Part shown: piece by piece, positions 34,337 to 34,626 of the stretch
How the letters are laid out: each line of letters opens with the position of its first letter
How positions within the stretch are numbered: position 1 is the first letter of the stretch
Assembly (NCBI RefSeq): GCF_003675895.1
Contig: NZ_ML014795.1
Coordinates: forward strand, 1 to 34,626
Source: Parashewanella curva
GTDB taxonomy: Bacteria; Pseudomonadota; Gammaproteobacteria; Enterobacterales; Shewanellaceae
Reading direction: 5' to 3'
Length of the DNA stretch: 34,626 nt
Position numbers and translations under genes: made by a program
Notes under the pieces: generated by a model
Database searches by the model: none
What the model was told of the DNA's origin: nothing
Seen by the model: only the letters and a program-made list of their open reading frames with translations

Positions 34337-34569
34337 TAATTGCCTTTATTTTTTATATTGTTTTTATTTTTAATAAAGTTCCTTATTTAATACCCAGAAA
34401 ATAAGGCAAACTTATTGAGATTCTCTATCAATAGACCACATATGGTCAAGAAAAAGCTCAGTAATGTTCTGATCTTTTTATTTCGATAGTATTAATACTC
34501 TTAAGCATCCCCTCATATAAACCAGTCATATCAACGGTTTTAAGGTAAAATGCTCAAAATAGCCTAAAC
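34337..34569. promoter_or_regulatory. Upstream region of the msh operon
   Basis: AT-rich region before mshI1 that must hold the msh promoter. A dyad GACCA-CATA-TGGTC lies at 34434-34447, about 100 bases before the ATG, and is the only operator-like element I see. No convincing -35/-10 pair could be chosen among many AT-rich matches. No mshH/csrD gene is found directly upstream in the window. Confidence 0.35.
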
Positions 34570-34626
34570 ATGTTCAATGACAGCACCATGATAAATCAAG
34601 ATTTAATTCATAATCACATAGATGAA
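34570..34626 (+). CDS. Possible start of a divergent gene (partial)
   Basis: An open frame from ATG at 34570 runs to the window's end (19 codons, MFNDSTMINQDLIHNHIDE); a second in-frame ATG is at 34588. There is no clear Shine-Dalgarno before either. It may be the N-terminus of a divergently transcribed gene beyond the window, or chance. Confidence 0.25.
   Translation, partial: MFNDSTMINQDLIHNHIDE

Overview
The window comes from the chromosome of a low-GC marine gammaproteobacterium. It carries a complete MSHA (mannose-sensitive haemagglutinin) type IV pilus cluster beside mreBCD-maf-rng-yhdP-nit-tldD. This linkage is known in Vibrio and Shewanella relatives. MshI is split into two genes (a PilM-like and a PilN-like protein), and there are several unknown accessory genes. 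My best guess is a Shewanella/Parashewanella-type organism, but Vibrionales cannot be excluded from the sequence alone. No rRNA, tRNA, CRISPR array, IS element or phage gene was recognised.

Layout, left to right. (1) 1-3660: an unknown gene on the minus strand (144-653), the ribosome-assembly factor darP/yjgA on the plus strand (759-1286), and a large unknown 737-residue protein on the minus strand (1368-3581). (2) 3686-14917: a minus-strand housekeeping block transcribed mreB > mreC > mreD > maf > rng > yhdP > nitrilase-family gene > tldD. It has a good sigma70-like promoter and a hairpin leader before mreB, and a hairpin terminator just after tldD. It covers cell-wall elongation, nucleotide house-cleaning, RNA processing, phospholipid transport and peptide processing. 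(3) 15116-15643: a plus-strand gene for a small secreted protein of unknown function, facing the end of the pilus cluster. (4) 15695-34336: the pilus cluster on the minus strand, transcribed mshI1 > I2 > J > K > L > M > N > E > G > F, then a spacer rich in inverted repeats, four pilin genes in tandem (mshB-like, mshA, and two further MshA-like genes), an unknown 165-residue hydrophobic protein, and mshC > D > O > P > Q. (5) 34337-34626: the upstream region of mshI1, with a possible start of a divergent gene at the very end.

How the pilus genes fit together: MshE (c-di-GMP-responsive extension ATPase) drives the platform MshG. MshI1, I2, J and K form the alignment complex, and MshL is the outer-membrane secretin, helped by MshM and MshN. 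MshA-type subunits form the fibre, and MshC, D, O and P are minor pilins. MshQ, with an N-terminal part that looks like repeated lectin-type modules, is the likely tip adhesin. The parts that depart from the textbook cluster are the expanded pilin array with duplicated leaders, the orphan gene between the last pilin and mshC, and the unknown genes around darP.
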